A stretch of DNA of 64,000 nucleotides, taken from NCBI RefSeq assembly GCF_024139115.2, contig NC_085140.1, forward strand, positions 21,792,035 to 21,856,034, given 5' to 3'. The notes under the pieces are model-generated. The model was not told the origin of the DNA and did not search any database. It was given only the letters and a program-made list of their open reading frames with translations. Positions 11,301-26,300 of this stretch are shown here, in pieces (the stretch's first letter is position 1; the number at the start of each line of letters is the position of its first letter). The position numbers and the translations under genes are program-made. This DNA comes from Armigeres subalbatus. Taxonomy: Eukaryota > Arthropoda > Insecta > Diptera > Culicidae.

Positions 11301-14300
11301 GTTATAGGTGAGGATCGAATATATTTGTTATTTAAAAAAGCTAAAAACGGAAAACAAGTAAATTTGTCAAATTTAGCTCACCTCACTGCTCATTCGCTTT
11401 TCATTTTCTAAGTGTCATTTAAAAATGCAATGCCCCAAGAGGGTTATAATATTTACATTATCGCTAGAAGATTTTTTTGAGATAAAGGAGGCCACAATAT
11501 AATTTTAAATACGTATTCTGGCCAAACTCGAACACAGGCCACAAACACCTTAACAAATAGATATTTAACATAACTGGATAAAATTTTATCATTTCACGTC
11601 CTGATTGATGTTAACCCTTTATTCCTACAACTTTTTAAAGATTTCAATAGGAATGAATCACATTATAGCTCAAAAAAACCTGAACAAAAGTTGTTTGGCA
11701 TAGCTGAAATTATTGGAAAGTTATTCAATTGATTGTAAGTCGAGTCAAGTACGAGACACTGAAGGCGGCCTTACTGTTGAGGTCGAAATACGTATCTGTC
11801 AAAATACAATTAAGTGGTGGAATTCAATGGGATTGTACAAACTCCTCTTATGACAAGTGATTGTAATAGTTTAATTTTTTACATAAAATTGATTGAATGA
11901 TAGTAGGGGAACTGTTCCGATCTCCATCTCACTGTACATATATCCATCTCATCGCTAAACAAAGAAATACGGCACCAAATTCGTCGCTTCTTTTTGTCAA
12001 CATGCGTGCTCACTGGTGAATAAAATCACAAAAATAATAAACAAACCAAATACCTTTCCATTGCTTAGTTTTTGATGGGATGGAAATAGGAGCTATGAGA
12101 TAAAGTGGCGAACCGTTCCCCTATATAAGCAACAGCTACCATGGATGGAAAGGAAAGGGTTAAAAATCACCATGAACATAAAATTTTCCCACATTAACAG
12201 CTGAGAAAGTTTTATATTCAGAACACAACCTGGTAGTTATCAGTTGAAAACCTACTGATCACTCAGCCCACGATGTTTTTTGTGGTTTGAATACACATTT
12301 TGTAAATTCAGTTTAAAATGACCACACTGAACACATGTTTTCTTCACAGTAAAAAACAATATGTTGAATCCATCCTGAATATCCAAGCAATATAAATTAA
12401 TTCTGAACTCACCTAGACGGAATGGATCGTACGGAGCATAGGGCGCATACGGAGTCGTCGGCGACAGGATGTTCCGCAGCTGTTGGAACTGCTTCTCGTA
12501 CTCCTGCCGTTGCTTCTCCAGAGCGACCTGTTTGTCCTCTTCGTGTTGCTTCTCCAGCCGGGAGATGGCAGCCTGGATCGGATTATTGCTAAATTCGTTC
12601 TGCATCAGTTCTTCTTGAGCGTAGTAGTAGTCCAAGTGTTGAGCAGGTGTTTGAGGTTCCGAGGACAGATTGTTATTGTTGTTGTTGGACTTTGGACAGT
12701 TTACTCGGAAGAAGTGGTGGTTACCCCACAGGATACGGTCACCGTGGTTGAGGGAAGTTTTGTCCGTTACCACAGAACCGTTCACGCAACAGCGAGCATT
12801 TTCGATCGGTTCCATGAAAAGCTCGCCGTCTTCGATTGTAATCAGACAATGCTCCGGTTGAATGCCCAACCCAAGAAGTTGTATGTCAGGCTGTTTGTTG
12901 CTATCATTACTTCGCCCACCAATCAGAGTAAAATCTTTCAGATAGTACACTAGCAGCTCATTTAACGATGGATCGGCGTTCAAGTTTACTAAATAATACT
13001 TATTTTTCTCCACTTTTATACCACTATCTTGAACACTGATTCCCATTTTCTCAAGAGCTTGCTGTCTTTCACTTTGGATTTGTTCCGTCTTTTCAAGCTT
13101 TTCTTCCCATGTTTGCGAGATCTGTTTCATCAAATTTTCACTCTCCGCTAATTTGTCGTGAATATCACCCCGTTTCATATCACCTATGCTCGCACCTGTC
13201 GCGTGCTTCAACATTTCCCTTAAAGTTTCAACTTCCTTGCGCAGTTCTCGAATGATGCGAGCATTAGGATCTTCATTCACCACAGCATGGTTGACGATCC
13301 TCTTGGCTCGATCAGCATACCTCAGCGTCGACAGCGTTTCTTCGTAGTTATCTGCTGCCGGGGATAATGTTGCCACCATCACAGTTTTTGAATTACCTCC
13401 CAAATTATCCTTCAACAACCACGTCAACACTGAGTCTCGATAGGGAACGAACTTATCTTTGTTTCGATTTCCACTGGCCTGGTCGGCTAGTTTCGATATC
13501 ACCAATCCCAACGTAGTCAAGCTTTTGTTGATGTTGGAGCCCTCTTTCAGTCGTTCCCCTACGGCACCAGTTTTGACCGCCCGCTCGCTGCCGGCCAAAT
13601 CGACCAACGAAACACGGGACACCTTCTCGCCCGTCACACCGGACAGCGTGTCGATTAAGGTCTGCGTAAGCACCACTGTGAAGACTGCATGCGAGCGGGA
13701 CGACTCGGAGTTCATGTTGGTTGCCGCCACTGTTCGTGATTTGTTGCCCTCGGCCATCAGGTTATCGATGTCCTGTAATTAGATAGTTAATAAAACATGA
13801 TTTTAATAATCGAAGCACTTGGGGAGGGTCAGGGTTTTGGTGTTTGGTAACGAGATTGGGGGCGGTTGGTGCTAAATACCCGAGAGGAATATGACAACAA
13901 ATTCAAAACTTTCAGTTTCCCGATAAGTATTAAATATTTCTTAGTTGGAGTGATCTTAACCTAAATTCAAAAAATCGTTAGTTTATCAAATTAGTACGTA
14001 GTGTGATCCGCGGAACTTCCTCCTTAAAAGACCTCCTTAAGAAGACAAAGATATGAAACACCTGAACAGTATACCCGGGTAGAGGTGAATAACAAACAAA
14101 TAACATAATAATAACAAATTTGGCTATGATATCAGATTGAGTTATTCTTATGTTATTCATAAATAACATAAAATACCATTCCAACAACAAGTTTTGTTAT
14201 AATAGTAAAATTAGTTATTTATATGTTATTGTAAGAAGGAGCACAACAACAAATGAAGAACACATTTTGCAATCATATCAAAGTTTGTTATTCATTTATC

Positions 14301-17300
14301 ATTTGCATTTTCAACATATCAATAATAACTGATTTTGATATTTTCTTTTCTTCAAATATTTTGCTATTGGTTTGTTATTATAATAGCAAAATGAGTTATT
14401 TATGAGTTATTTGCTAGTGCAATGTCTGTTATTATTTTAGCTATTTTAGCAACTATATCAAACAAACTAATATCAGATTTTGCTATTCAGTTATTCATAT
14501 ATTAATAGTAAAATTTGATATTATTTTGCTGTTTTCTTCTACCCGGGTATGTACTGCAACATAGCAAGACACTCGTAACATGGTTAAAGGGTATTCAAAC
14601 TACGAGCTTCATCTTTTGATATGAAATTACATGATGGCATTTACGTTGGAAATAATATAAATGACTTTATTATACCCAGATTCTCTACATCACGTAGCTC
14701 GTAGTCTAAAAATCATAGAATAACCTTATATCCGATTGTCAATTGATAGCATTTGATTCCAAATATACAAAATATGAATGTGTATGTTCCGTGGTAAGCA
14801 CAACTGTTAAGGAACTGTTATGTACTGGTATACTGGTAACTGGTAAGGAACTGTTATGTAGCTCAGAATTCTTGTTTTTAACTAATTATGCTTCCAAAAC
14901 GGAATCTCAAGACACCACATTAATATTTTGATAACTGACCCTACTCGGGTACTAACCACAAACCATAATAAATGTGATCTACACAATCCCGACCAACCTC
15001 ATCATTAAATCCCCACATATGTAATCCCAATCACATTATTCCACACTCCTACAGCATAATTACAGTCCATTCGGTTGAATCTACTTTGATTTTTTTCATT
15101 TGGTTTGTTTGCCACCAAGAAAAACCAAATCGTAACACGCAACCATATGTGGACAGACAACCACAACACGAGCACTTCAATATGTACGTACAAACATATT
15201 TGTAGATAGAAAATGCACAGTTTTTCCGATTCTGGCTGGCAGCGTGAGCAACCTCAACAACAACCATGCGGTAAACGCAGGACAATGAATGGAGTGAAAA
15301 CCTCCAGAGAGTCGTTTGATTCTTCGGTTGTGTCTTACGTGTGCTTTACGTTGTGTACCACCAGCAGAGCTTCACGCTTATATCCTTGTCTCGTAATGAA
15401 CGGAAACATTTTTTCCGGACTAGGTAACTATATTTATGGACAGGACATGGAGGACGGATCCCCATCAAAAGGCAGAACCTTAGGAGAGTCAGACATCAGT
15501 TTTTCACACTCACGGTCGTATCGGAAATGGTACGCTTGGAGAGGGGAAATGTCGCAACCGTGAGGCTGCTGGCTGCGGCGATTGTTTTAGTCCTTGTCGG
15601 AAGTCTTCTCCCTTGCCGTACAACACGGACGGACTTCTATGCGGGCAAAAAGAGAACAATAAATTACTTTATCGAGATTCACGATTTGGCACCCAAGGGG
15701 ATATAGGTCAGATATATGGTTGTTAGTTTTTACCGCAACGAGTCTACGTATGTTGGCCTAGCGGAAAACTTTTCCAGGCAGGGTGGTGCCTAATGAAATT
15801 ATATTGTCCGGATGGGAGTTCTACTACTGCTAGGAAGTCGGGTCAGTACCGGAGGCCAATGGCCTCCGGTTGCAATTGCTTGTGAAGTACGTACCACTTT
15901 GTATCGCCGAGTCTCTAATCAATTATAGAAATCACTTAATTCATTATGTACGAGCATACGATATGTCATACGCTAAGATAAAATGGGGGTACATTGTTGC
16001 TGTTTGTCGTCGGTCACCAATATTGAATGAGTTGGTTGGAAATTATCAAGCGTACTTCGCTAACGACCGCTCAATCTTAACTGTACGGCAATGCAAATCC
16101 TTAAAAACGTAAATATCAGATCCCTTTGCACCATCTGTTTATTGACTCCGAGGCAGCAGTGTAGAGCTATGAAAAATTATGAATAAGAAGCTTTCAAGAT
16201 TGATAAAAGCAACGATGGTGTGCAAAACTGTGTACTGAATATTTCGGGTGAACATTCCAAATTCCGCCGGGGACTACAAAAAGGTGATGGACTTTGGACT
16301 GGACTGTTGTTCAATATTGCTTTCGAATGTGTCATGCGGGGAACCGAATATAAAAACCTATGAACGATTTTCAACAGTTCCAGTCAATTTATTTGATTCG
16401 CTAATGATATAGACATTGTCGGCCGAACGTTTGAAAAGGTGGCAGAAATTTACGGCCGCCTAAAACGTGAGCCAACAAAAGTTGGACTGGTTCTGAATGC
16501 TTCGAACACAATTTTTAGCCTACGCGATACAAAATAGAAGCGAAACTTTGATTTTTTATATGAATAAAGCTCAAATACCACTTTTCAATAGAGTAGCTTA
16601 AACTAACTCAAAGTTCCTCTGGCCTGCTCGATACAAAACCAGTCAAGCTATTCCACTTTTTCAATGTCAAAAATTCTAAACTCTATTTAGGTAGGTACTT
16701 TGAGATAAACTTGCTACGACTTCAAGTGATAATGAAGCGACTGAGAGACTGATTTAGGCTCGCAAGAATGAAAGGATTTGTTCACTAATTACGTAAGCAC
16801 ATTTGGGGGGAGCGGGGGTATGTCATTTTCTGACTCTTCATATAAAAAAAAATACATTTGTATGGAAAAAATATTACAAGGGGGGAGGGGGGTCCGAAAA
16901 CCAAGAAAAAATGCTTACGTAATTATTGAACGACCCTAAAACAGATATGTTCGTATACCTTAATCGCAATATAGGCGACTTTGCTATTATCGTCTATATT
17001 TTAGGAAATATTAAATATTGTTTGTTCTAAAATTTCAAACGTTTGTTTCATAAGCATCCAGCAACCAAAATAAGACTCGTTCAATATTCTGCATAGACTA
17101 TTCTTGATGACATTTCTCGCTTAATTTTTCAAAAGGACCTAAGTAACATTTTTTTCATTATTTAATTTGAATGCAGCAATCAATAGCTTTCATCTTGTTC
17201 TGTTGATTGCGCTATTCAAATTAATTCATGACAAAAATGTTACTTAGGTCTTTTTGAAAAGTTAAGCGAGATTTTTAATTGTTTCATAAAGTGTTTAGGC

Positions 17301-20300
17301 TTTCGAAAAATGTGCTGCATCCTGGGATTAAATCCAGAAGAGAATGGAAAAATCTTTACTCATCATCTCTGTATACATTTACGATATGTAGCATACCCTA
17401 ATAGACTTTTCCTGCAAGTCTGCAATCATATAAATGCATTATAATAAAGAACTTATTCAGGGGCTATACTGCCGTTATACACATAACTTTCCCATGTATA
17501 TAATGAATCCCAGCAAACGTGGGACTGATATGCGTATGACGGCAGTATACCCCATGATAAACGCGGGGGCACTGGTTCTGAAGATGCATTTCAACTTGTT
17601 TTACACAGCTGTGCGAGAAAAAAATGGTCCCCAACACAAAATGAGCGAGAACAAAGCGTCATCGTGAATTCTAGGTGGGAGTGTCTTTTCTGTATTTTTC
17701 GCACGTGATTACAAGTTGTAATTTTTTTAAATTCATTTTTATTTCATACCTTTTTTTATAACATTTTTTTATATTTCAAGTGTAATATATTTTTTCAATT
17801 GACACTTATTTGTTATCTGTTTTATTACTTATTTTGGGGAAAATTATTATGTTAAAAAAAGAAATGCGAGACGTTTCGCGGAGCACTTATCAGCGCTGTT
17901 AGTAGCAAGTGAAAATATGTTCCAACTTGGTCGACTTAAGTTATTAATCCACCTAGTGGTGTTGGTGCCTTTCGCGTGCAACAAAATACTAAAAAAATAT
18001 AAATGAGTATTTTCTAGCGTGTTTTGGGCATAAAAATAAATAAGTCGAGTCAAGTACGAGACACTGAAGACGGCCTTACTGTTGAGGTCGAAATACGTAT
18101 CTGTCAAGATACAATTAAGTGGTGGAATTCAATGGGATTGTATAAACTCGTCTTATGACAGGGGCATAAAAATACTATTTTGATTATGACTTCTGATCCT
18201 ATAGTCCGATCTGCCCAATTTTCAATAGCAAACAATGGGACAGGATTCCTCGTCGAATGCAACCTGTTGCGAGTAGAGTTTGGATGATGCTAAGTTCCAA
18301 AAAAATGTGTCTACAAAACTTGTACACATGCACACATACACACACACACGACAGAGGCAATAGTCGGCAGCTCGGTGCGCAGCGCCAGCGTGGGTCATTT
18401 AACCTTCTCCTCGGCTACGCCGGTAGAGGTTATGGACGGCCCATGGCTTGTGGGGGCGATGAACCGCAAACAGAACAGCTGGACGCCATCATCGACTTTG
18501 CGTCATCGAAGCATAATATCAGTAAGGACCTCAAGAGGAGCTTGCTGAAACTTCGAAAGTCGATGTTGGACGCCAAGCTGGAGAGGGCGGTCAGGACGGC
18601 CAAGTGTAAACCCGTGAAATCCGTGGAGTCGAGGTCTACCCAGACTGAGGCCCAAGGATTCGCGGACTCGGGCAAGGTCGAATCGACCGAGGGCGTACCA
18701 GCGAAGACGGTGGTGCCAAAGTCTACCCAGACTGAGGCTCAAGTATTCGCGGGCACGTCGGGGGTGACTGCTCCAACGGAGTAGACACAAAAACGGGGGA
18801 GACAGTCTCCAGGGGATGAGCTCCCTGGGGGCCCATCCAAAACGCGGAGGGTTACTACTCCGAACAAGGGTAGTGGGGCTGGGAAGCTGAACCCCGGCCA
18901 GGTACCTCCACAACCGGGGGAGGAAGGACCTGCAAAGGTCCGTCCACCCAGGAAAGACGGTGCTGAGGGGTTACGGCAGGCTCTCAGCCTCCCCAGACCA
19001 GGGAAATAGAGGGGAATGACGCCTTCTGAACCCTGGTAAAGAACAAGAGGAAACCGAAGACGTCAAGGGCCGAAACGAAGGCCTAGGCGAATGAGGGTAG
19101 CAAGAAGTCTAGGGTAGGCGCCAATCGCTCCAGGGGCGATGCCCTAGTCATCAAGACGGACGAGGCTAAGTACTCGGACGTCTTGAAGGCGATGAGGAGT
19201 GACGTCAAGCTCGGTGAACTCGGCGCCGACGTACGTCGAATAAGACGTACCCGGATGGGCGAGATGATCCTCGAGCTGAAGCGGGGCGTCTCGCAAAATG
19301 GCGCCGCCTACAAGAAGTTGGCGGAGGAAGTCCTCGGCGAGACGGTCAAGGTGAGGGCACTTGAATCTAAGGGTTAAAGACCTGGACGAGATCACCGAAG
19401 TCGAAGAGCTCGTCACGGCACTGCGGCGACAGTGTGAAGTGGAGACGCCCACCGCAGCCGTTCGGCTATCTGCAGCGGACGCCTCCAAGGTAGTCAAGTT
19501 AGGGAGCGTCAAGGTGGGATGGTCGGTGTGCCCTGTGGGCACCCGAAGTTTGCTTCAAGTGCCTGGAACCGGGGCACAAGCAATGGGACTGCAAATTCCC
19601 TGACAGAAGCAATCTCTGCCGAGGCTGCGGATTGGAGGGACATAAGTCACAATGATGCACGAACCCTCCCAATTGTTTGATTTGTTCCATCAAATCTGTG
19701 AACAGCAAAAATGAAGGGTTCGAAGTGCCCGTCGTTTAAGCGTGCTGCAAATTCACAGTGCAGGTAACGCAGCTGGCTTGCTCGGCCTCGCCCGAGTGTT
19801 TGGTGTGCGCTGGTTTAGAGGAAACCGCGGAACACGTGTTGTTCGTGTTCCCACGTTTTCGCGCAATGCGTGAGCACATGTGGGGTCTGGACACTACCCT
19901 GGACAACCTAGTTCGGAGGATGCGTAAAGATGAAGTTGGCTGGAACGCCGTTTTATCGGCTATCGTCCAAATCGTCTCGGAGCTACACAGAAGGTGGCGC
20001 GTGGACTCAAGGATGGCTAGTTCAGGCGCAAACAAGAGGTGGTCCAAGGGTTCGGAGTCGGCTTCATGGGTCATACCGGTGGTCATGCCCTGTGGTCGAA
20101 CTCGATCCTTTTATCGAACAAGTGGCCGCGCGAAGAACAACATGGTATTGTCACTTTCGCAGCGTCGGTCAACCGGGAGGTTTCCGAGCCCGAGGACGGA
20201 AAGGGGTCATCGTCAAGGCTGGGGCAGGCGCATGCACCGCGTCGGCAAGTCCCTCTGTGTGTTGGCGAATAGGCCCTATCGTAGAGAGGTCAATTTGGGG

Positions 20301-23300
20301 TGCACGCGGCATCATCATTCTTGATACCAGTCGTGCAGAGGGAAGCAGGCGCGAAGTCGACCCTTCCCACCATCCGAGGACATAGGGCGTGGTAAGGCCA
20401 CCTGGAAAGCCGGCAACGCGCTGGCACGATACCATGGTGTTCTTCTAAAAAAGCGAGTTACGATGTTCGGTGCTGCAAGGACACGCAGCTAGCCTCGAGG
20501 GTGCGTTGTGCACTGGCCCCCCTTTGAAGCATTACTTTCTGGTTGTACCGAAGGAAGGGACGATGGGCTTGGCGGCAATGGAAACGGTTTAGCGGGTCGG
20601 AGATGTAGTCCTGCCTCCCTCGTTTGCTGTTGGAGGTGGTCCCTAACCCCGCACTTCCTGGACAACCCAGGATGTCTGTTGAGCAGATTCCCCCTCCATT
20701 GCTTAGGAAGAAAAAAAAAACACACACACACACACACAGACGTCACCTCAGTTCGTCGAGCTGAGTTGATTGGCCTATAACACCATGGGTCCCCGGGCTC
20801 ATATCAAAAATTCGTTTTCGGAGTGATCATATAGCCTTTCGGTACAACTTTGTTGCACGAGAAAGGTAAAAAAAATTGAATGAATTTTTGTAGCGCATTG
20901 AGTTACCAAGCCTGGACGCATTGAATATCCATAGCATCTCCATGCAGTGAAAGAATCAGTCAATAGTCTCAACCTCTCAACAACACTTTAAAATGAACAA
21001 ATAAAAAGGGGGACTATTTTATTTTTGATCTCAGTGTAACACATTTATCTTGTTTATTTTTTGCTTGGTATTCCTTTGTTTTTAAAAGGATTAATTTAAA
21101 AGCTTTGATGATGAATCACAGAAACAGTAACTTCACAACTGGATCCATGTTATGGTTTCTAGTATTCGTGATGCCCTATTTTAATTAAAGAGAGCTTGAT
21201 ATTATTCAGTTCAATCAAAGTTAATTGCCTATGTTCCGGGTATTAAACCTCCCGTCTTGGCTCCTAGCCGCTAGACATTGTAAATACTCACGCTCCTCTA
21301 ATGTGAACGTGAACTATACACATCTGAAAGTATTGGCTTGACAAATGGATTGAGAGTGATTCGACTATGCGTCCAATTTGGGAATCTCAGGCTCATTCAG
21401 TACCTGCTAAGTTGTTAAGACCGACGGAGGTGTTTCGTAGCTTAGTTAGTTAAAATCACCAGTCTAGTGTACTGAGGGTCAATACATTTTTCAAATCAAA
21501 ATTTTCCACATAATGTACATATTTACATCTGAGTTTTCAGAACATTGTAAATTGATATTATTTTTTTTTTCAAATAATATTCAGCTCCTAACAAATCATT
21601 CAATAGCAATAAATAAAATCAAAGCGTTTTCTTGCTTTATATCTAAACATGAACAGAGAAGGAGAAAATAAGTGGGTCTCGTTCCACTCCTTGTTAAATG
21701 TAATAAACTCATTTCTTTGCCAATTTCTTTTCAATACCAATGATTTGGTATTGACATATAGACTAATAACCACTATGATTGTACTGCTGTATTGTATTCA
21801 AAAAGAGACGCAGATTACAGCTGCACAGGTAGGGGAAGTATAAACATAAAAAGTAAATTTTGTGGTGTAAACAAAATACATTTTGGTAATGCATTCTTTT
21901 GAATAGTTATGCAAGAATTGCCCTTCTACCAAACCAGTTCAGAAAGCACTTTGCATAAATTGACATATTATACAAAGTCACATAGGATACTTGTAAGCCG
22001 CCACTGCCTGGCACTGCTTACTATTACAATTGGCTCTCTATACGGTATGCATCTCATTATGAGCGACTTTTCCTCGCCTGACTTTGGAAAGCCCGTTTCC
22101 TACAACAACGGCGAGGACAACGAACGACAGTAGTGCCGGTTGGCGCTCCATTCGAACGCATTTTATAGAGCAGGAATAATGCCTTTTTGGGGTGGCATAT
22201 CCAACGTGGCAGGAACTGTCTGTCAGGCTATTGTGCCCTAGTGCTCTTGGTTACAACGAGCCGCATAAATAAAGGTGCACCAAACCCTGCTACTGCTGCT
22301 GCTGAGGTGGTATCGCATTCTACGGGCCGGCCAAGGAGGTTCAAGGCTGCATCGATCTACTCCTATATACGGTTGCTTGATACGGTGTTGATGTAATTCA
22401 ACCGGACTAGCGTGTGCTCTATGACTTTTTGAAGGATAACAATATAAAATTACTAGCCGAGATAAACGGTGCAGGTCTGAATTATCAACTGTTGACCTTC
22501 TGAACGAACTGGGTCTCATTATTATAGTGTTGATAGTCATTTGGGTGTAAAATTTCTCCAGTCTGTCGTGACGACCGGTAGAGAGGAAGTATACCAGGCG
22601 AGGTATAACCTCACCATCTCTATGTCGCAAATGGTGTTGACTGCCATCATTAGGTTATTACTGCTACCAAGTTGTGCTATTATAGCCGTTGCTGTTGATG
22701 ATGAATCATCTTGCTTACGGTTCAGTCAAGTCATCTGCCACCTACTACTTCCATACGACCGATGGGTTATTGTGGTCTCGCTGAAGTTACATTTACGACA
22801 TGTGTGTTTAGCAGACAAAGAGACGAATGTGAACCACGGGTTACAGAAAATAGAAATTAACATGTATATTCGACTTTCCATCGGATTTGCCCTTGTGTAA
22901 TGATGGTCGTCAAGATCATACGAATAAAAAGAAGTAATTTATATATTGATTGAACTATTGTTAATAGTTTTTTTTCATCTAGTATCTATTAAAATTTTTC
23001 AGAATGTATAAAAAACAGGAATTCATTAATATCCAATATAATATTTAAAAAGGTATTTGAAAATCATGGACTTTAATACCAAAATCGCGTGTATCATATT
23101 ATTTCAAATTTTAGCTTTTAGATCCGTAATAGTGGGGACAATTCACACTCAAATTCATTGTTATAAATTTATTCAGCTTTTTTCAAGTGGATTTCTTCAA
23201 AGGATTACATCCATAATAAATCGATTGACCGTATTTGGGAGTGCTTTTTGCTCCCGGAATAAGTGGTACGGGTTTCTGTGTAGATTTAAGATAAATTTGC

Positions 23301-26300
23301 TTGTTTTTCAATAGATTTTTTTTTTCTTCTAGTTATAATCAAATCTAGATTGGTTCTAAGGTGGACGGCGATTCCGACCATTGAACACCCCCTTTCAAAG
23401 TTGAACTTTATTGACCCAACAATGCGCAGAAAGTGCCTCCAAACCATCGACAGAATCAGTCCAGAGTATATTTTTTCTTGATCCGAGTAGATCAGTTGGC
23501 GATTTTGACCACCAACGAACTACTCACTGTAGATTTTGGTTTTATTGACCCATTCGACACCACCGCCCAAGCCGTACCAGATTTGGATTTTTCTTGATTT
23601 ATCCTATGGCGATTTTTTTTAACTATAGGTCCGATAGCGATGTAGAACATCGATTAACCAACCCACATTAGAGTTGGATTTAATTTGATCCAACTAGGTC
23701 AAGTGGTCCAAACCACCGAAAGACCCACTCCAGAGTTGATTTTATTTTATTGTTTACTAGCAGACCCGACGAACTTTGTTTCGCCTGAAATTGATTTATT
23801 CTCTGATTAGTTCTCGAGTTATGCAAAAATTTCTGTTTTATTTGTATGGGAGCCCCCTTTTGCAGAAGGGGTAGAGGTTTCGATCTATCACAGGAACATA
23901 TCTTCCCTTCCAAAACCTCCACATGCCAGATTTGGTTCCATTAGCTTGATTAATTCTCGAGTTATGAAGAAATTGGTGTTTCATTTGTATTGGATGCCCC
24001 CTTTCCAAAGAAAGGAGGGGTCTCGAACCATCTTAACCTTCCCTGGCTCCAAAAACCTCTGCATACAAATTTTCACGCCGATCGGTTCAGTAGTTTCGGA
24101 GGACTAAAATAAATACTCCCCCTAAGAGCACCTCCAAGGGAGTCCCCATCTGGGTCCCTATCGCTATTTCCGAGCCTCTAATAGAGACCTACTTTTACAC
24201 CGGAGGTATCTAAACGGAAATGTAAAATAAGAACGCAACACAAAATTAGCCGTGAGTTTCCAAATTTAGCGCCCCATACTGGGTTGCTAAATTTCCATAC
24301 AGGGTTGCTATTTTGTGAAACGTCACTTTGGTATTGATAAAAAAATTGCAGAAAATCTGTTTTTCTTTTTCAGAATAATTTCGACGTTAACTAAAAAGCA
24401 ATGGAAATATTCATTTTTTTTTTTAACTACATAGTGCCCCAGTTCAACTCCGCGAAGAAATAATTACAGTAATGGATCAGCTAAAATGAGGAACGCCAGC
24501 TAGAGCCCGAAATATTCATGGATTTTTCGCGAAAGAAAATTCCACTGTTTTGTTTTGTTATTATAGTTATTTTCCAAGGGAAGGTCTTCCAGGAATGCCT
24601 CAGAAGGATCTTTTAGTAATTGTTCAGTATGTTCTTCAAGTAGTTCCTCCAGAAAAGCTCCAGCAAGTTTATCTTTTCTGTCGTTCTTTTAAAAATTTGT
24701 TTTGGAAATTCATCTTGGATCCCTCCGGGAGCGGGAGCTGAAGCAGGGGAAGCAATCTTTGTGTTTTTTTAAGAATCTTTAGCAATTCTCCCAGAATAGT
24801 TTTAGGATTTCTTCCAGATTCTCCCGGGATTTTTTTTTATTGGAAATGCCCTATATTTTTTTGTGGTTTAATTTGAAAACTCTCCGGATTCTTTCGGATG
24901 TTGTTACAAATATTTTTCTCCGAGACATTCTCCAGAGAAAAAAAAACTGTGGAAGAATTCCTGCTGGATTTTGTCAAGAGATTCTTGTGGGAAAACTGGA
25001 GGGAATTTCAGGAGGAATTTCTTCGACTGCAAGTATAAATCCCCGAAAGAAATTTCCAGGAGGAAGGAAGTCCAGAAGGAATAACGGTGAAAAAAATTAC
25101 TACGACGGGTCTCCAGCTAGCCTTGTGATCAAAAGCGTAGAATTGCCCTCCGGAGATGGCGAGTTCTATTCCCGATTCGGTCAAGGATGCTTTCGAGTAG
25201 GCTCCTTGGGCATAGTTGTCAGTTGTCACACAAATTACACACGCATGTAATGGCGGGCATAGAAAAGCTTTAAATTAATAACTGATGAAATACTAATAGA
25301 ATACTACGTTCAGCAGTTAGCCAAGTTCCAGTTGAAATGTAGAGCCATTGAAGAAGATGATGACTACTTTTAGCAACGCCCGGTGAGAACTCAATATGTT
25401 TACGAAGTCGCTGTACCTAAAACAAAAACCACCGGTGGGAAGATGGGGCGCTATCTTAAAATAGCACTCGGGAGGGAGGGCTATAATGAGAATAGCGATG
25501 AGGACTCCCGTGGAGGTGCTCTAAACAATTAGAAAATTCCCATAAAAAAATAGAAAATTGCCAATAAAGAAATCAGGGCATGAGCAATAAATAAATATAA
25601 AATTTCCACAAATAAAACAAAATTTCCATAAACAATTAAGAATTTTCCACAACACAAAAATAAATAAGCACTTTTAAAAGCAAAAATTGCAATTATAAAA
25701 GAAGAATTTTCAATAAAAAAAAATAAAATTCTCCACGAAAAAAAATACAAAATTTCTATAAATAAATCAATATTAGCAATAAAAAATTGCAAAATTTTCC
25801 ACAAAATAAATATATTTTTTCCATAAAAAAAATCCCACAAAATGATCAATAAAGAGCAATAAAAAAAATAAGAAAATTTCCATAAAGAAATATAAAAAAG
25901 CAATCTAACTGTGCTTTTTTTCCATAGCGTTCAAAAGCGTTTAAAGTTCATGAAAAATTTTATCAGCTTCATTGCTTTCTTGTATTTTTTATGGAAATAT
26001 TCTTATTTTTTTATTGCTCTTTATTGATTACTTACTTGATACTTGATGGGCTACAGCTCTTCGATGAACCTACGCCGAATGGAGTATTCTTCTCCACTGG
26101 ACTCGATCCTGGGCCAATCGCTTCCAGTCGCCCTGAACATTGAGCGCCCTCAGGTCCTCTTCAACTGCAAAAAGCCATCGTGTACGCGGCCTTCCACGAA
26201 GCCTGCGGCCTCTTCCGGGTTCTCTACTAAATATTATCTTCGCTTGACGTTCTTCCGGCATACGACAACGTGACCAGCCCACCGTAGTCTGCCGTGTTGT

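Larger units (their letters stand above)
17942..20868 (+). repeat. Interspersed repeat X, split by two insertions
   Basis: The left part (17942-18349) has the 'ccacctagtggtg' start followed by GCCTTTCGCGTG, then the 'atagtccgatctgcccaatt' and 'cgaatgcaacctgttgcgag' words. The right part (20740-20868) has the 'gtcacctcagttcgtcgag' word and ends CATATAGCCTTTCGG...CACGAGAAAGG. The order agrees with the uninterrupted copy at 59757-60098. The ends carry inverted GCCTTTCTCGT / ACGAGAAAGGC words, so this is probably a MITE-like element. It was hit first or later by repeat S (18039-18161) and by an R1-clade element at its internal CA tract. Confidence 0.7.

Noticed and set aside
15213..15563. 116-codon plus-strand open frame inside the kinesin intron
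   Set aside because: No motif, no splice context and ordinary base composition. It lies between unrecognised intron segments, so chance is the simplest reading.
22187..22900. Overlapping frames of 69-130 codons on both strands
   Set aside because: No recognisable motif, and the frames overlap on both strands without splice signals or repeat borders.
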